This document shows, piece after piece, positions 53,042-61,927 of a stretch of 64,000 nt of DNA. Positions within the stretch are counted from its first letter, which is position 1; every line of letters begins with the position of its first letter. Origin of the DNA: Desulfosporosinus cupriresistens (GTDB taxonomy: Bacteria > Bacillota > Desulfitobacteriia > Desulfitobacteriales > Desulfitobacteriaceae); assembly GCF_001707885.1 (NCBI RefSeq), contig NZ_MASS01000001.1, positions 124,001-188,000 on the forward strand. Reading direction: 5' to 3'. The position numbers and the translations under genes were made by a program. Below the pieces are notes generated by a model, which had not been told where the DNA came from, did not search any database, and was given only the letters and a program-made list of their open reading frames with translations.

Positions 53042-53398
53042 TCACAGTTCCAGTTCAAATTCGATCTCGTTGAAGGTTTCAAAACCCGTATCGTATTCCG
53101 CGTCATCAAGCTGCTTCAGGGCTTCCTGCCTTGCTATAAACTCCGGGTCGGTGACCAATCCCTGCCGGACCAGCTCGTCTCCCACAAGGGAGGTGGAAAG
53201 CTCATCGGTAAAGCACAGGTTTTCACCCTCCGGTTCACCCCTGGCGGCAGCCGCTTCGGGCAGTATTTTTTCAGCATCCGCCTTTGACATCATAATGCCC
53301 TTGTTTTTGTCGCCCACAATCTCATAGATGCCAAAGGCGATTTCGCCACAGGTGATGATATTGCCCCATAGATTAGCGTTGGGCCTGCTTTCTGGCAT
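53042..53398 (-). CDS. Hypothetical protein with acidic C-terminus
   Basis: 118 residues, ending EIEFELEL. ITCGEIAFGIYEIVGDKNKG at the start. It shares the acidic ELEL-type end with several genes nearby (53676, 54362, 59805), a habit of this cargo block. Family not recognised. GGAGG precedes ATG 53398. Confidence 0.6.
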   Translation of the reverse strand: MPESRPNANLWGNIITCGEIAFGIYEIVGDKNKGIMMSKADAEKILPEAAAARGEPEGENLCFTDELSTSLVGDELVRQGLVTDPEFIARQEALKQLDDAEYDTGFETFNEIEFELEL

Positions 53399-53672
53399 GG
53401 ATTCCGCCTCCCTCCGCATACGGCATGAAGGCGACAATACTCAGATAGTCCTCGCCCAGCCGCAAAATCAAATCGGCCTGATGCTTTAACACCGTATCCA
53501 CCGTACTTTCGGGGCAGTATTTCAGCAGGTCGTCCACATACTGTCCAACCTCTAGGCCGAGGGGGTTTTTCATATACTGTTCGTCCGTCATATTCTCCAG
53601 CCGCTTGTTCAAATCGTTCTTATAGGCCAAAAACCGCGCTATGGCAATGGTCTGGTTTCTTTTGCTGCCCAT
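53373..53672 (-). CDS. Hypothetical helical protein
   Basis: 99 residues, mostly helical (ARFLAYKNDLNKRLENMTDE, GQYVDDLLKYCPESTVDTVL). Overlaps the next gene by 26 bases. Found in a run of small cargo genes; not recognised. GGAGGG precedes the ATG. Confidence 0.6.
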   Translation of the reverse strand: MGSKRNQTIAIARFLAYKNDLNKRLENMTDEQYMKNPLGLEVGQYVDDLLKYCPESTVDTVLKHQADLILRLGEDYLSIVAFMPYAEGGGIHARKQAQR

Positions 53673-53675
53673 GCG

Positions 53676-54359
53676 TCACCCTCCAATCTCCGCATCCATG
53701 TCTTGCCGGAATTCGCCTTCAAAGTCAAAGTCGTAGTCCCTGTTTTGCAGTTCGGGTACAACTTCCTCGATTTTCTCAATCATCCTGCCCAGCTCAAGCA
53801 TTTCGTCATTGTTGAGATACTCGCTTTTCATGGACAGCTTTACAAGATTAGAGTGCAGGACCATCAGCTCGGTTTCGGTAAACAAAGCCTTTTCGTCCAC
53901 CAGACCGCTTCGCTTTGCAAAATCCTGTCCGGCTAACTCCTTGTTGTAGAAAAACTGCCGTTGAAGGATCTGGTTGCTTTCCGGCACCGTCCGGTAGGTG
54001 GAAAACACATAGCCGAAAAGGTGGTGCTGTTTGCAGGTCATGATTACGCCGTTATACTCGGCCAGCTTGTAGGAGGCGTTGGGAAGCTTTTCATTGTCCT
54101 CGGTATAGGGACATTCGGAACAGATACCGGCTCTGACCGCCGTGTTTTTCGCAGTATCGTTGATGAGGTTCAAAACCTTGTCCTTGACAGCTACAAAAGG
54201 ATTTTTCTCAATGGTATCGGCTTTGGTGTAAAAGGCGATGAGCTGCCTTTTGTAGTAGATGTCGGCCAGGTAGTCGGAGGAATCGGAGCGCCTCACCTCA
54301 AACCCCTGCCTAGAAAGTTGTTCAAAAAACTGCTTGTAAAAGTCAATCTTGCTTCGCAT
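53676..54359 (-). CDS. Hypothetical conserved element protein
   Basis: 227 residues; KQFFEQLSRQGFEVRRSDSS at the start, a CSECPYTED motif in the middle and an acidic end. ATG 54359 follows GGAGGTG, which doubles as the end of the upstream (frameshifted) gene. Function unknown. Confidence 0.63.
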   Translation of the reverse strand: MRSKIDFYKQFFEQLSRQGFEVRRSDSSDYLADIYYKRQLIAFYTKADTIEKNPFVAVKDKVLNLINDTAKNTAVRAGICSECPYTEDNEKLPNASYKLAEYNGVIMTCKQHHLFGYVFSTYRTVPESNQILQRQFFYNKELAGQDFAKRSGLVDEKALFTETELMVLHSNLVKLSMKSEYLNNDEMLELGRMIEKIEEVVPELQNRDYDFDFEGEFRQDMDAEIGG

Positions 54360-54361
54360 AG

Positions 54362-54528
54362 TCACACCTCCAATTCGTTTTCCTGTTCCTGCTCAGGCCC
54401 CGGTTCTTGCAGCTGCATGTCACAACAAGCTTTTCAATCCTTTGGGTCATATTTTTCAAGTCCGTATTGCCCAGTTTCTGCACCCGCCCGATAAACGCTC
54501 TAAAAAGCGGTTCGCTCAATTCTTTCAT
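54362..54528 (-). pseudogene. Small gene with a probable 1-base frameshift
   Basis: From ATG 54528 the frame reads ELSEPLFRAFIGRVQKLGNT, DLKNMTQRIEK, then leaves the expected sequence. In another frame the DNA continues ACCDMQLQEPGPEQEQENEL and EV, stop, the acidic ending usual here. One extra A in the run at 54431-54434 would join them. Either a real mutation, a sequencing error, or programmed slippage on AAAA. Confidence 0.55.
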
Positions 54529-54629
54529 GGCAAGTATCACTCCTTTCGCAATCGCTCTCGCATTTTTTCATGTTTTAAAAAAAATAAAATACCCCGGCTT
54601 TTGCGCCAGGGCATATATTGTATAAAAAT

Positions 54630-55079
54630 TTATCGTTCCAGTTCTTCTTCATTTGTCTGATCAGCCGTTAGCTCTCTTTCCTCTGTTTTCTGCATGATGA
54701 AAGGTTGAATGGTATTGTAAAAAGCTTCTGCGTTATCAATCTGGCTTTTTGCTTCTTCCTGGCTGATTTGTATAAAATCATCATAGTCGCTTTTCCCTCT
54801 GAGCCTGCTGGCATCCCCAATCATGCTGGAGTAGGTAAAATCAAAAACACCGGTTTTAATATAGTTCTTTCGAAAATTTGCAATAACTGCAGAGTGTTTT
54901 TTAAAATCCATACCGTCGAGAATCAATAAGGCGCGAATGGTGTGGAACATGGAGTAATAAGCCCTGTTTATACAGGCTAAAAAATGACCGGCGCTAAAAT
55001 CATGTTTTGCTGTTTCTAAATCCTCTTTCGCCTTTTGCAGCCTATACCGTGATAATTCTTCTTTACTATAATCAGGCAT
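54630..55079 (-). CDS. hepT: HEPN toxin (HepT-like)
   Basis: 149 residues. The HEPN RNase motif RX6H is seen as R39AYYSMFH46 within GHFLACINRAYYSMFHTIRA. Pairs with the MNT protein, whose gene overlaps by eight bases. The C-terminal 30 residues are polar and acidic. Known HepT toxins cleave RNA and are silenced by AMPylation near this motif. Confidence 0.85.
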   Translation of the reverse strand: MPDYSKEELSRYRLQKAKEDLETAKHDFSAGHFLACINRAYYSMFHTIRALLILDGMDFKKHSAVIANFRKNYIKTGVFDFTYSSMIGDASRLRGKSDYDDFIQISQEEAKSQIDNAEAFYNTIQPFIMQKTEERELTADQTNEEELER

Positions 55080-55413
55080 TAACTACAACTCCCTCGTTTT
55101 GCACGTTTGCATAGAAAGGTAATACATTCTTCCAGTTTTGAAAATGATTATAGTCCTTTACTATGACGGATAGGACAACATCATAGTTTAGTTCTAAATC
55201 ATTACAGTATTTCCACAGCTCCTGTTCAAAAAGTTTAGTTGTTTGATCATCGCCATTGACAAGGACCATGACATCAATGTCCGACCATTCTTCATAATCG
55301 CCACGCGCATAGGAACCGTATAGTATAACTTTAACAAGTTTATCGCTTGCAATTTCTTTCGCTTTATTTGCCAATAGGGCAACTATTATATTGATAGTTG
55401 TTGGCGTGTGCAT
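55072..55413 (-). CDS. mntA: MNT nucleotidyltransferase antitoxin (MntA-like)
   Basis: 113 residues with the minimal nucleotidyltransferase motif GSYARGDYEEWSDIDVMVLV. In MntA-HepT systems it AMPylates the HEPN partner. ATG 55413 follows GGGGGA seven bases upstream; a start 24 bases earlier is less likely. Confidence 0.87.
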   Translation of the reverse strand: MHTPTTINIIVALLANKAKEIASDKLVKVILYGSYARGDYEEWSDIDVMVLVNGDDQTTKLFEQELWKYCNDLELNYDVVLSVIVKDYNHFQNWKNVLPFYANVQNEGVVVNA

Positions 55414-55419
55414 TTTTGA

Positions 55420-55640
55420 GTCCCCCATTTCTATCAAATCGGATACTTTCCAAAGCCCATATTAATCTATCTTCTTCAGTATAGAGCAACACTTCCTCAC
55501 CGTAAATTCTTTTTTAAGAAGCTTTCACTCAAAGCACTTGTTGTCAGCAGATCAACATGGACATCTCCAGATGAGCTAGCTTTGTCGCCATCTTGACCAT
55601 TCCTTCTTTCGCATAGAAGATATTCTTACAATTATTATAC
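55420..55640 (-). pseudogene. Remnant of a second nucleotidyltransferase gene
   Basis: The reverse strand reads SSGDVHVDLLTTSALSESFL in one frame and EEVLLYTEEDRLIWALESIR in another, with a shift and a stop between. These pieces resemble the end of an MNT-type nucleotidyltransferase. It lies directly upstream of mntA. The rest of the stretch to 55803 has no gene I can support. Confidence 0.45.
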
Positions 55641-55803
55641 ATTGCCATGTTTTTACAGTAAAGGTTTGCCGTACAAAGTCCATGGCATAATTGATTCCAA
55701 GCCAGATTGTTCCGGTTTATGCACATCTTCTTTACCCAGAGTCTTTCTCCAAAAGTTTTAATCGTTCTCCTCTATCTATAAAAGGTTTCCAGAATTTTCA
55801 CGG

Positions 55804-57039
55804 TTACCGTTCCATGCCCCTGTCCTTATGCTGCAAGTACCATTCCTTTTTTGCCGCTTTTGAAAGCTCGGTGCTCATGGTTTTATGCTTGTCTTCATAT
55901 TCCGTATCAAGGCATACGATGTTCTGTTCCAGCATCATCAGGATTTCACAGATCATCTGCTCGGTATAGTAATGCTTCCTAGCCTCGGTGTACTCCATAT
56001 GGAACAATTCACGTTCCTTGTTCAGCATGGCTTTAATCACACCCAGAAGCTTGTTGGCAATCAGCTTTTCCGCTTCCTTGACTGCCTTTTGCCGATACTT
56101 TTCGGTATTCTCAGGGTCGGTGTTGTAGAGCATTGCCAGGGCGCACTTGCTGTCCGCGTAATCGTCGATCAGGCTGCGGATATACTCGTTGCCATTTTTC
56201 AGTTGGTCAACAAAGGCGTCCACCTCGGCTTTGACTTCTTCGGGCAGCAGCTTGTAATACAGGCGGCCTTTCTTCGGCATTTTATCTTTCAGGTCGAACA
56301 GTTTGACAATCAGCGGAGATAAATCGGCGTCTCCGAGGATGCCGTCCAGGGATGCCGCGCCCAACTCGTCCGCGTCAATCCGTCCCACCAGCTCCTTTAA
56401 CCGTTTGTATTCCTTCGGATGGGCCGCCTTGACGTACTCATCAAATTCGGATACCAATTCAGCAGTGACGGCCTTGATGTCGCCTTTGGCTTTCTCCTTC
56501 GCCCTGCAATACTGCTCGATCTTATCCGCAAAGGTTTCCTTGATCAGTTGGATGCGGATGCTGTCGGGGATTTTGGGGTGGACATAGTTTTTCATCACCC
56601 TTTGGTTTTTGTCCCAAAAGGCAACGTGACTATGGGGATGGCTGCGCTCGTTGTGGTGGGCGCATACCCAGGACAGGTTTTTTACGCTGATGCCGTTTTT
56701 TTGTGCCAAGGTTTGGATATGCCGCTCGATGTACTGCTCCCATGCCTTGTGGTCGTTTAGCCCCAACTCCGCGGCGGTTTCGGGAGCAAAGGAAATGATG
56801 CTGCGGAAGATGTTGACCTTCTTGTAGGAAAGCTCTCGGACTTCTCTGGCGACTTCCTGCCAGGTTTCAAACTCCACCAGCTCGCCGGGGGAAAGCTTGC
56901 CGAACAGCCCGTGCCGCATTTCCTCGTTTTTGGAGGCGCCGGGGCGGGTGGCGATATAGCCGATATGGGCGTAGTTGCATTTGGGGGTCTTCCGGTAATT
57001 GGGGTTTCTGAACCGCTGCTTATACATCAAAATCGACAT
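55804..57039 (-). CDS. Relaxase (MobL/MobP type)
   Basis: 411 residues. The N-terminal half holds the metal-binding His triad in CAHHNERSHPHSHVAFWD, and a possible catalytic Tyr lies in the first 30 residues (NYAHIGYIATRPG). The C-terminal half is helical and charged. It nicks the transfer origin and leads the strand. The start overlaps the ribbon-helix-helix gene by 20 bases. Confidence 0.85.
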   Translation of the reverse strand: MSILMYKQRFRNPNYRKTPKCNYAHIGYIATRPGASKNEEMRHGLFGKLSPGELVEFETWQEVAREVRELSYKKVNIFRSIISFAPETAAELGLNDHKAWEQYIERHIQTLAQKNGISVKNLSWVCAHHNERSHPHSHVAFWDKNQRVMKNYVHPKIPDSIRIQLIKETFADKIEQYCRAKEKAKGDIKAVTAELVSEFDEYVKAAHPKEYKRLKELVGRIDADELGAASLDGILGDADLSPLIVKLFDLKDKMPKKGRLYYKLLPEEVKAEVDAFVDQLKNGNEYIRSLIDDYADSKCALAMLYNTDPENTEKYRQKAVKEAEKLIANKLLGVIKAMLNKERELFHMEYTEARKHYYTEQMICEILMMLEQNIVCLDTEYEDKHKTMSTELSKAAKKEWYLQHKDRGMER

Positions 57040-57517
57040 AGGCCGGGGTCCCTCCCTTGAGCTCGCTGACCGCCTTTTTCATTTCCTCGTCATCCAGAAA
57101 GGCTTTGAGGGCGTCGCCACTTTTCATGTTGGCGTAGGCCAGGGCACGTTTCCGGGCCAGGCGCTCGATTTTTTCAAAGGAGGAATAGCGGTCGGTGTCG
57201 ATGAGGTCTGCAATCAGCGCAATATTGGCATAGTAGCCCGCCGCCGAGATGATAGTCATGCGGTTGATCATTCCGGCCAGGCGGTTGCCCAGCGCCTTGA
57301 TAGACACGTCGATTTCCTGGTGGATAATGGCGGTGATGAGGTCGATGTTTTCCTCGTAGCTTTCAATCGCCAGGCCCTTTTCTATATACTTGCGGATTTG
57401 CTCGTTGCGGGAAATATGCTCTCTGTCCGCCTTCTTATCAATTTCGCCGCACATCTGTTTTGTAAGATAAATAGACGTAGTGATTTTTTCGTCCTGTTGT
57501 TTGCTGGCTTTTGCCAT
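57020..57517 (-). CDS. Relaxosome accessory protein (ribbon-helix-helix)
   Basis: 165 residues. The first 50 residues form a ribbon-helix-helix fold: KITTSIYLTKQMCGEIDKKA, EHISRNEQIRKYIEKGL. The remainder is helical. Such proteins bind oriT and help the relaxase, encoded next to it. Confidence 0.75.
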   Translation of the reverse strand: MAKASKQQDEKITTSIYLTKQMCGEIDKKADREHISRNEQIRKYIEKGLAIESYEENIDLITAIIHQEIDVSIKALGNRLAGMINRMTIISAAGYYANIALIADLIDTDRYSSFEKIERLARKRALAYANMKSGDALKAFLDDEEMKKAVSELKGGTPAYVDFDV

Positions 57518-57548
57518 AGGACACGCTCCTTTCCTTATTATTTGTCAA

Positions 57549-58334
57549 TCAAAGCTCCCATTCATCCTCATCCTCCTTGTCGTCCGGTTCTATAAGATTA
57601 AACTCATCCAGGTCTGATTCATCAAAATCCGAAATGTCTACATGAAAATCTGCTTTATCCTCCCCGAGCGCCTTATTGTTATCCAGCGGAATAGCATCGT
57701 AGCTTACATCCCTGGAGGGCGGCGGCATACCCTCCTTCTCTGCCATTGAGTGATATTGGCTATTGGCAACAATAATATGGTCCAGTACGCTGATCTGGAG
57801 CGGCGCAAAAATGGATATCAGTCTTTCGGTGATATCCCTGTCCTGAATTGACGGAATCCGACTTCCCCCAGGATGATTGTGTGCCAGGAGGATGGACTTG
57901 CAATCGCAGTCAAGAGCCGCTTTCAATATCATTCTTGGATAAACGGCTGCTTCTCCGATGCTTCCCTCGGAGAAGGTCCTGGTCTCGATGAGGTTGTTGC
58001 CGGTATCCAGAAAAGCGGCCATAAACTTCTCCCTGTCCTTAATACCGCCCAATAGGGATGCGAAGTATTCTCCCGCCACCTTAGAGGAATCAAATACCAG
58101 CTTGTTTTCATTCTCCTGTAGCTTGAGAAGCCGATAAATAGAGATAAATTCGTTCAGGACATGGATTTTTTCAAGCTGCTGTTTATTAGGTTCAATGGTA
58201 TTGGGATGCTCCAGCACATTAAAGAGATTGTTTTCGGCGGCGTATTTTTTCAGTTTGCTTTCGGCAATCCCCGTAAGCCGGGTGATACCTTTTATGAAGC
58301 TGGAGGCGTACGCTTCGTCATAGTTTTTCTTCAC
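57549..58334 (-). CDS. RadC-like JAB-domain protein
   Basis: 261 residues with the JAB/MPN metal site HNHPGGSRIPSIQDRDIT and VLDHIIVANSQYHSMAEK. The N-terminal half differs from housekeeping RadC, as in mobile-element versions. Acidic C-terminus. GTG start overlaps the upstream stop by four bases. Confidence 0.85.
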   Translation of the reverse strand: MKKNYDEAYASSFIKGITRLTGIAESKLKKYAAENNLFNVLEHPNTIEPNKQQLEKIHVLNEFISIYRLLKLQENENKLVFDSSKVAGEYFASLLGGIKDREKFMAAFLDTGNNLIETRTFSEGSIGEAAVYPRMILKAALDCDCKSILLAHNHPGGSRIPSIQDRDITERLISIFAPLQISVLDHIIVANSQYHSMAEKEGMPPPSRDVSYDAIPLDNNKALGEDKADFHVDISDFDESDLDEFNLIEPDDKEDEDEWEL

Positions 58335-58612
58335 GGTTTTGCACGCCCTTCCGGCTTTTCAAGCTTTTGTAAATCGGGTACTGCTTCTTCGCCCATTCCA
58401 AACAGCACCATTCTGACCGCCTTCAGTTTTTCAAAAACATCTTCTGAAAAATCGAAGGTCCCAAGGTTTCTGAAAAATCCATTGGCTCCATAATCTTGGA
58501 GGCATCTGTTGATTTGTTCCGTGATATCCGAATCAACTTCAAAGAGCCTCCCTAAAAGCCGGGAAGCCCTTTGATAGTCTTTTTGCTTGATTGCAGGTTC
58601 TTGTTCCATCAT
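58331..58612 (-). CDS. Hypothetical helical protein before RadC
   Basis: 93 residues (ASRLLGRLFEVDSDITEQIN, FDFSEDVFEKLKAVRMVLFG). No family recognised. Coupled to RadC through a GTGA overlap. Confidence 0.6.
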   Translation of the reverse strand: MMEQEPAIKQKDYQRASRLLGRLFEVDSDITEQINRCLQDYGANGFFRNLGTFDFSEDVFEKLKAVRMVLFGMGEEAVPDLQKLEKPEGRAKP

Positions 58613-58630
58613 TGTGAAAACTCCTTTGGT

Positions 58631-59596
58631 TTATTCGATTTTTACGCGATAGGCAAGCAACACCGGCCTCATCCCCAGCCCGCCTGTTTCCACAGGCTTC
58701 ATACAATACTTCCACAGCTTCGGGTGCGTCACTTTCAACCGTTGAAAGCGGTTCGGCTCTTTCTCAAGATGGCAGCCAAAGCCGCAGAAGATGCAGCCGG
58801 TACGCTTGCATAGGGTCGTTTCCAGCAGAGGAGGTTCAAATAAAGAAAGCTGCCTGCTTGCTGGTACGACTTCGCCGTAGCATTTAGCAATGGGCAGCTT
58901 TTCTATGACGATATACTGTAAAACATCCTGCTCCGTCCAGATGGAGATGGGGCGGGACTGGGCCCGCTTGAGCTGAAAGGCGTTGCAGCCGTCTTTCAGA
59001 TAATTCTGTTCCCGGCGTTTGCTCTCAGCCGCCATAATACCGAGAATGGGAAACACGCCGTTTTTCTTTTCAAACGATTTCAGCGGCGATTTCTTCATTA
59101 CTCCGCAGCAGTCCGCGCTGATTTTAATTCCGCTGTCAATAAGATAATGCCACTTTTGCGGGAGCTTAAAGCTGGTTGGCCGTCCGCTGACGCAGATCCC
59201 GTTAATCACTTTATTGCGGATCGCCTCATTGTCCGGCGACCGCTGCAACCGGTGGATATAGTCAGCATACTCCTTGGAGATAATGGGATAGCCGTATTTC
59301 TGCAAAACTTCCTTAAAAGGGACTTTAGGTTTCAACCATTCCACGTTGGGCATCTGCTTTACATGCTCCCGCACTTCGGGATACTCCAGACCCGTATCGC
59401 AAAACGCCGCTGTCATGGACGGATACAAGCGACGGCAAATATCCAGGAGAACAGTGGAATCCTTGCCGCCGGAATAGCTTACATAGGTTCCGTAAAGGCC
59501 ATAGTAATCCACCCACTCCCGGATTCTTTGCTCTGTTAATATTATCTTTGCTTCAAGCGGGAGACTCTGGCGCTGTACCAACTGCCAGCGTTCCAT
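58631..59596 (-). CDS. PAPS-reductase-like PP-loop protein
   Basis: 321 residues. PP-loop ATP site YVSYSGGKDSTVLLD, then FCDTGLEYPEVREHV and a C-terminal Cys region (CKRTGCIFCGFGCH). It resembles phosphoadenosine phosphosulfate reductase-type and DndC-type proteins carried by mobile elements. Whether it modifies DNA, RNA or sulfur compounds is open. No dnd partners are seen. ATG 59596 follows GGCGGTG. Confidence 0.82.
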   Translation of the reverse strand: MERWQLVQRQSLPLEAKIILTEQRIREWVDYYGLYGTYVSYSGGKDSTVLLDICRRLYPSMTAAFCDTGLEYPEVREHVKQMPNVEWLKPKVPFKEVLQKYGYPIISKEYADYIHRLQRSPDNEAIRNKVINGICVSGRPTSFKLPQKWHYLIDSGIKISADCCGVMKKSPLKSFEKKNGVFPILGIMAAESKRREQNYLKDGCNAFQLKRAQSRPISIWTEQDVLQYIVIEKLPIAKCYGEVVPASRQLSLFEPPLLETTLCKRTGCIFCGFGCHLEKEPNRFQRLKVTHPKLWKYCMKPVETGGLGMRPVLLAYRVKIE

Positions 59597-59653
59597 GAAC
59601 ACCGCCTTTCGCTTTAACAAAAAACTAACAATATATATAGGGTTTTAACAACG

Positions 59654-59700
59654 TTGCCGACACTGTCGGCAAGCCGTTTTGACGATTTGTTCAACAAATC
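59654..59700. repeat. Two perfect palindromes in the intergenic region
   Basis: TTGCCGACACTGTCGGCAA (59654-59672) and GATTTGTTCAACAAATC (59684-59700), 11 bp apart, between the PP-loop and TOPRIM genes. They may be regulator sites or part of a transfer or replication origin. Confidence 0.7.
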
Positions 59701-59717
59701 TATTCCTGCCTTAACTG

Positions 59718-59751
59718 AAAAAAACGAGGGTCTTGCGACCTTCGTTTTTTT
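59718..59751. terminator. Bidirectional intrinsic terminator
   Basis: AAAAAAACGAGGGTC with GACCTTCGTTTTTTT: GC-rich stem with A/T tracts on both sides. It closes the TOPRIM gene on the minus strand. Confidence 0.8.
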
Positions 59752-59804
59752 CGTTTCGGGCTTCCCCGAATGGGGAAGAGGTGTACCAATGAAAAGAAAA
59801 TTAG

Positions 59805-60866
59805 TCAGGGTTCCAGTTCGTCCTCCGATTCTTCCTCCGGCTCGTCCCGTGCCTCGCTTTCAAATTCGGCTTCCAGAATGGAAAACCGCATGGCGTCCAG
59901 TTCCTTCGGACTTTTGCCTTTACGGGTCTCCGTCAGGTCCTGGTTGAAATCTTTGAGGTGGGGCCGGTGGATGGCGCAGGCATAGCCCTGTTCGCCGTAT
60001 TTTTCGCAGTATTTTTCTGCCGCCACCTGTCCGTAATTGGGAGCCCGTTTTCCGTCCTTGTCCCTGGCGTTATAGTCGTTGTCCAGGGCAAAGACAATTT
60101 TTTTGATTTCAGGGTGGTCCTTCATGTATCTCTCCAGGGCGCCGTCCCAGGTACAGCCGAGGGATAGGCGGTGATCCTGCTTCCAGTCCAGACAATGCAT
60201 TTTGGCAGGGGTGGCATGGCTCATCAGGTCGATAGGGCTTTCGGAAACGATGACGGTATCGCTTTCGCCCTCCACATAGAAGGGGTAGCTCTTGTCGGAA
60301 TTCTCTTTATCCTGCTTAAAATTGCTTTCCGTGCGGGCCGCCCGCATGGAGCAGTATTTCGGGTTTTTGTCCCTGTCATAGCCGACAAACACACAGTTGC
60401 CGTATTTCGCTTCCTGGTAGATTTTCCGCTCGTTCATAAGCTTGGAGACAACTTCCGGCGCAATTCCCCGGATGCTCACCAGATACCAATAGGCCCGTTT
60501 GAAGTTGGCGGCCTTGTCGGGTAGGACAAGGGGACCTTTTTCTGCTTTTACGTAGGGGATACGCTCCCGAACATATGGCTCGTAGCTTTCGCCAATTAAC
60601 TGTACCACCGCTTCGCTAAAGGTTTTGCCGTCATACTTCATCACAAAATCAATGGCACCGCCCTTTGAATTAGAGGTCCAGTGGTAAAAGCGGTTGCTGT
60701 CCTTGAAGATGTAGAGACCGCCGGAATTTTGAGCATGGAAGGCTTTGCGCCCTCCCTGTTCCAGCTTGAAGCCGTACTGTTGGGCAAGCTCCACCAGGCT
60801 GACCCGGTTGGCCTGTTCGATCTGTGCCTCGGTGAAGCGAAGAGGTTTCGTTGCTGTTTGTGCCAT
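59805..60866 (-). CDS. DUF3991/TOPRIM protein (primase-like)
   Basis: 353 residues. The N-terminal part has FKDSNRFYHWTSNSKGGAID as in DUF3991; the TOPRIM acidic residues are in VSESPIDLMSH and VFALDNDYNARD. Acts probably in priming of the transferred strand. Ends in an acidic tail (EESEDELEP). ATG 60866 follows GGAGGTG. Confidence 0.85.
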   Translation of the reverse strand: MAQTATKPLRFTEAQIEQANRVSLVELAQQYGFKLEQGGRKAFHAQNSGGLYIFKDSNRFYHWTSNSKGGAIDFVMKYDGKTFSEAVVQLIGESYEPYVRERIPYVKAEKGPLVLPDKAANFKRAYWYLVSIRGIAPEVVSKLMNERKIYQEAKYGNCVFVGYDRDKNPKYCSMRAARTESNFKQDKENSDKSYPFYVEGESDTVIVSESPIDLMSHATPAKMHCLDWKQDHRLSLGCTWDGALERYMKDHPEIKKIVFALDNDYNARDKDGKRAPNYGQVAAEKYCEKYGEQGYACAIHRPHLKDFNQDLTETRKGKSPKELDAMRFSILEAEFESEARDEPEEESEDELEP

Positions 60867-60874
60867 AGGCTGCG

Positions 60875-61927
60875 TCACACCTCCTGTTCTTCATCTCTCT
60901 CCCGCACATTTTCCGCCGTTTCAAGAGGGGCAAGAAACACCCTGTCCAGCTTATATACGATAGCTTCCAAGGTTTTAAGCGCAGTTTTATCCAGGTCGCC
61001 CGATTGTCCGGCGGCAATGGCCAGGGTGTAAATCTGATTTAACTCTGTCCAATTAAAAAGCTCTGCCCGATTTTCAGGCAGAGCCAACAGGTATTCCAGC
61101 AGCCGTTTGTCTTCCGGCGCCATGCCAAAAATACCCTTGTGAAAGATATGATAGCTGATTTCATCGGTGCTGGTGACAGGTTCCCTGATGTTGTCTTTAG
61201 ACAGCATGTAAACAGGAACCTTATGCTCCAGAGAGTCAAAAGCGTCTTTGGGTGTGGTGAATACCATATCGTCATGGGTGTAGCCGTAGCTGTTGAAGCG
61301 TTCCTTTACCATGGCGGCAATGTATTCGTCCAGGTTTCCGGCGGTGGTATTTAATATTCGTATCTGCCTTGCTTTGCCCAGAACATCTTGCAGCCGCTGT
61401 TCATCACCCACCTCATAGAGTAGCGTTTCAATCTCACCGTAAAGCTGGCCGATGCTGTTCCAGTTAGTGTTGTACTCGTCGATGTCAAACTTGCGGATGT
61501 ATCCGTTGTTGCTGTCGGGGTGCTTGAAAACCGCCTCAACCGATTGTGCGTTGAAGCAGTTTTTCCGCACATCCTCGATATGCGTTTTGTAGTCCAGCTC
61601 AAAAACATGGCCGACGACAGCTTTGTCCTGCAAGGCTTCGATCTCTACCGCGAAGGCTTTGACGTTTTCGCTGGAATGATTGTAATAGTCCCAGGTGTTA
61701 AAAGCGTGGGTGTTTCGGATATAGACATCCCGTTCTTCAAAACACCAGGTGCCGAACCCACGGGACAGCCACAGGAAACATCGGCTGCCGCGGCTGTCCT
61801 CCGCGGCTCTTTGCAGCCTTTCGACGTCAAACTCAAAATCGGACTGATAATGCTCAGTGTTGTGCTGCATGATTTTCCGAAGGGTGTCTATCACATCCAC
61901 ATTCTCAAATCTCATCATCGTACTCAT
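60875..61927 (-). CDS. DUF3849-like protein
   Basis: 350 residues. It has GSRCFLWLSRGFGTWCFEER, YIRNTHAFNTWDYY and a DUF3849-type middle (ERFNSYGYTHDDMVFTTP). Common in conjugative elements beside DUF3991 proteins. ATG 61927 with AGGAGG six bases upstream lies inside the end of the preceding gene. Confidence 0.65.
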   Translation of the reverse strand: MSTMMRFENVDVIDTLRKIMQHNTEHYQSDFEFDVERLQRAAEDSRGSRCFLWLSRGFGTWCFEERDVYIRNTHAFNTWDYYNHSSENVKAFAVEIEALQDKAVVGHVFELDYKTHIEDVRKNCFNAQSVEAVFKHPDSNNGYIRKFDIDEYNTNWNSIGQLYGEIETLLYEVGDEQRLQDVLGKARQIRILNTTAGNLDEYIAAMVKERFNSYGYTHDDMVFTTPKDAFDSLEHKVPVYMLSKDNIREPVTSTDEISYHIFHKGIFGMAPEDKRLLEYLLALPENRAELFNWTELNQIYTLAIAAGQSGDLDKTALKTLEAIVYKLDRVFLAPLETAENVRERDEEQEV

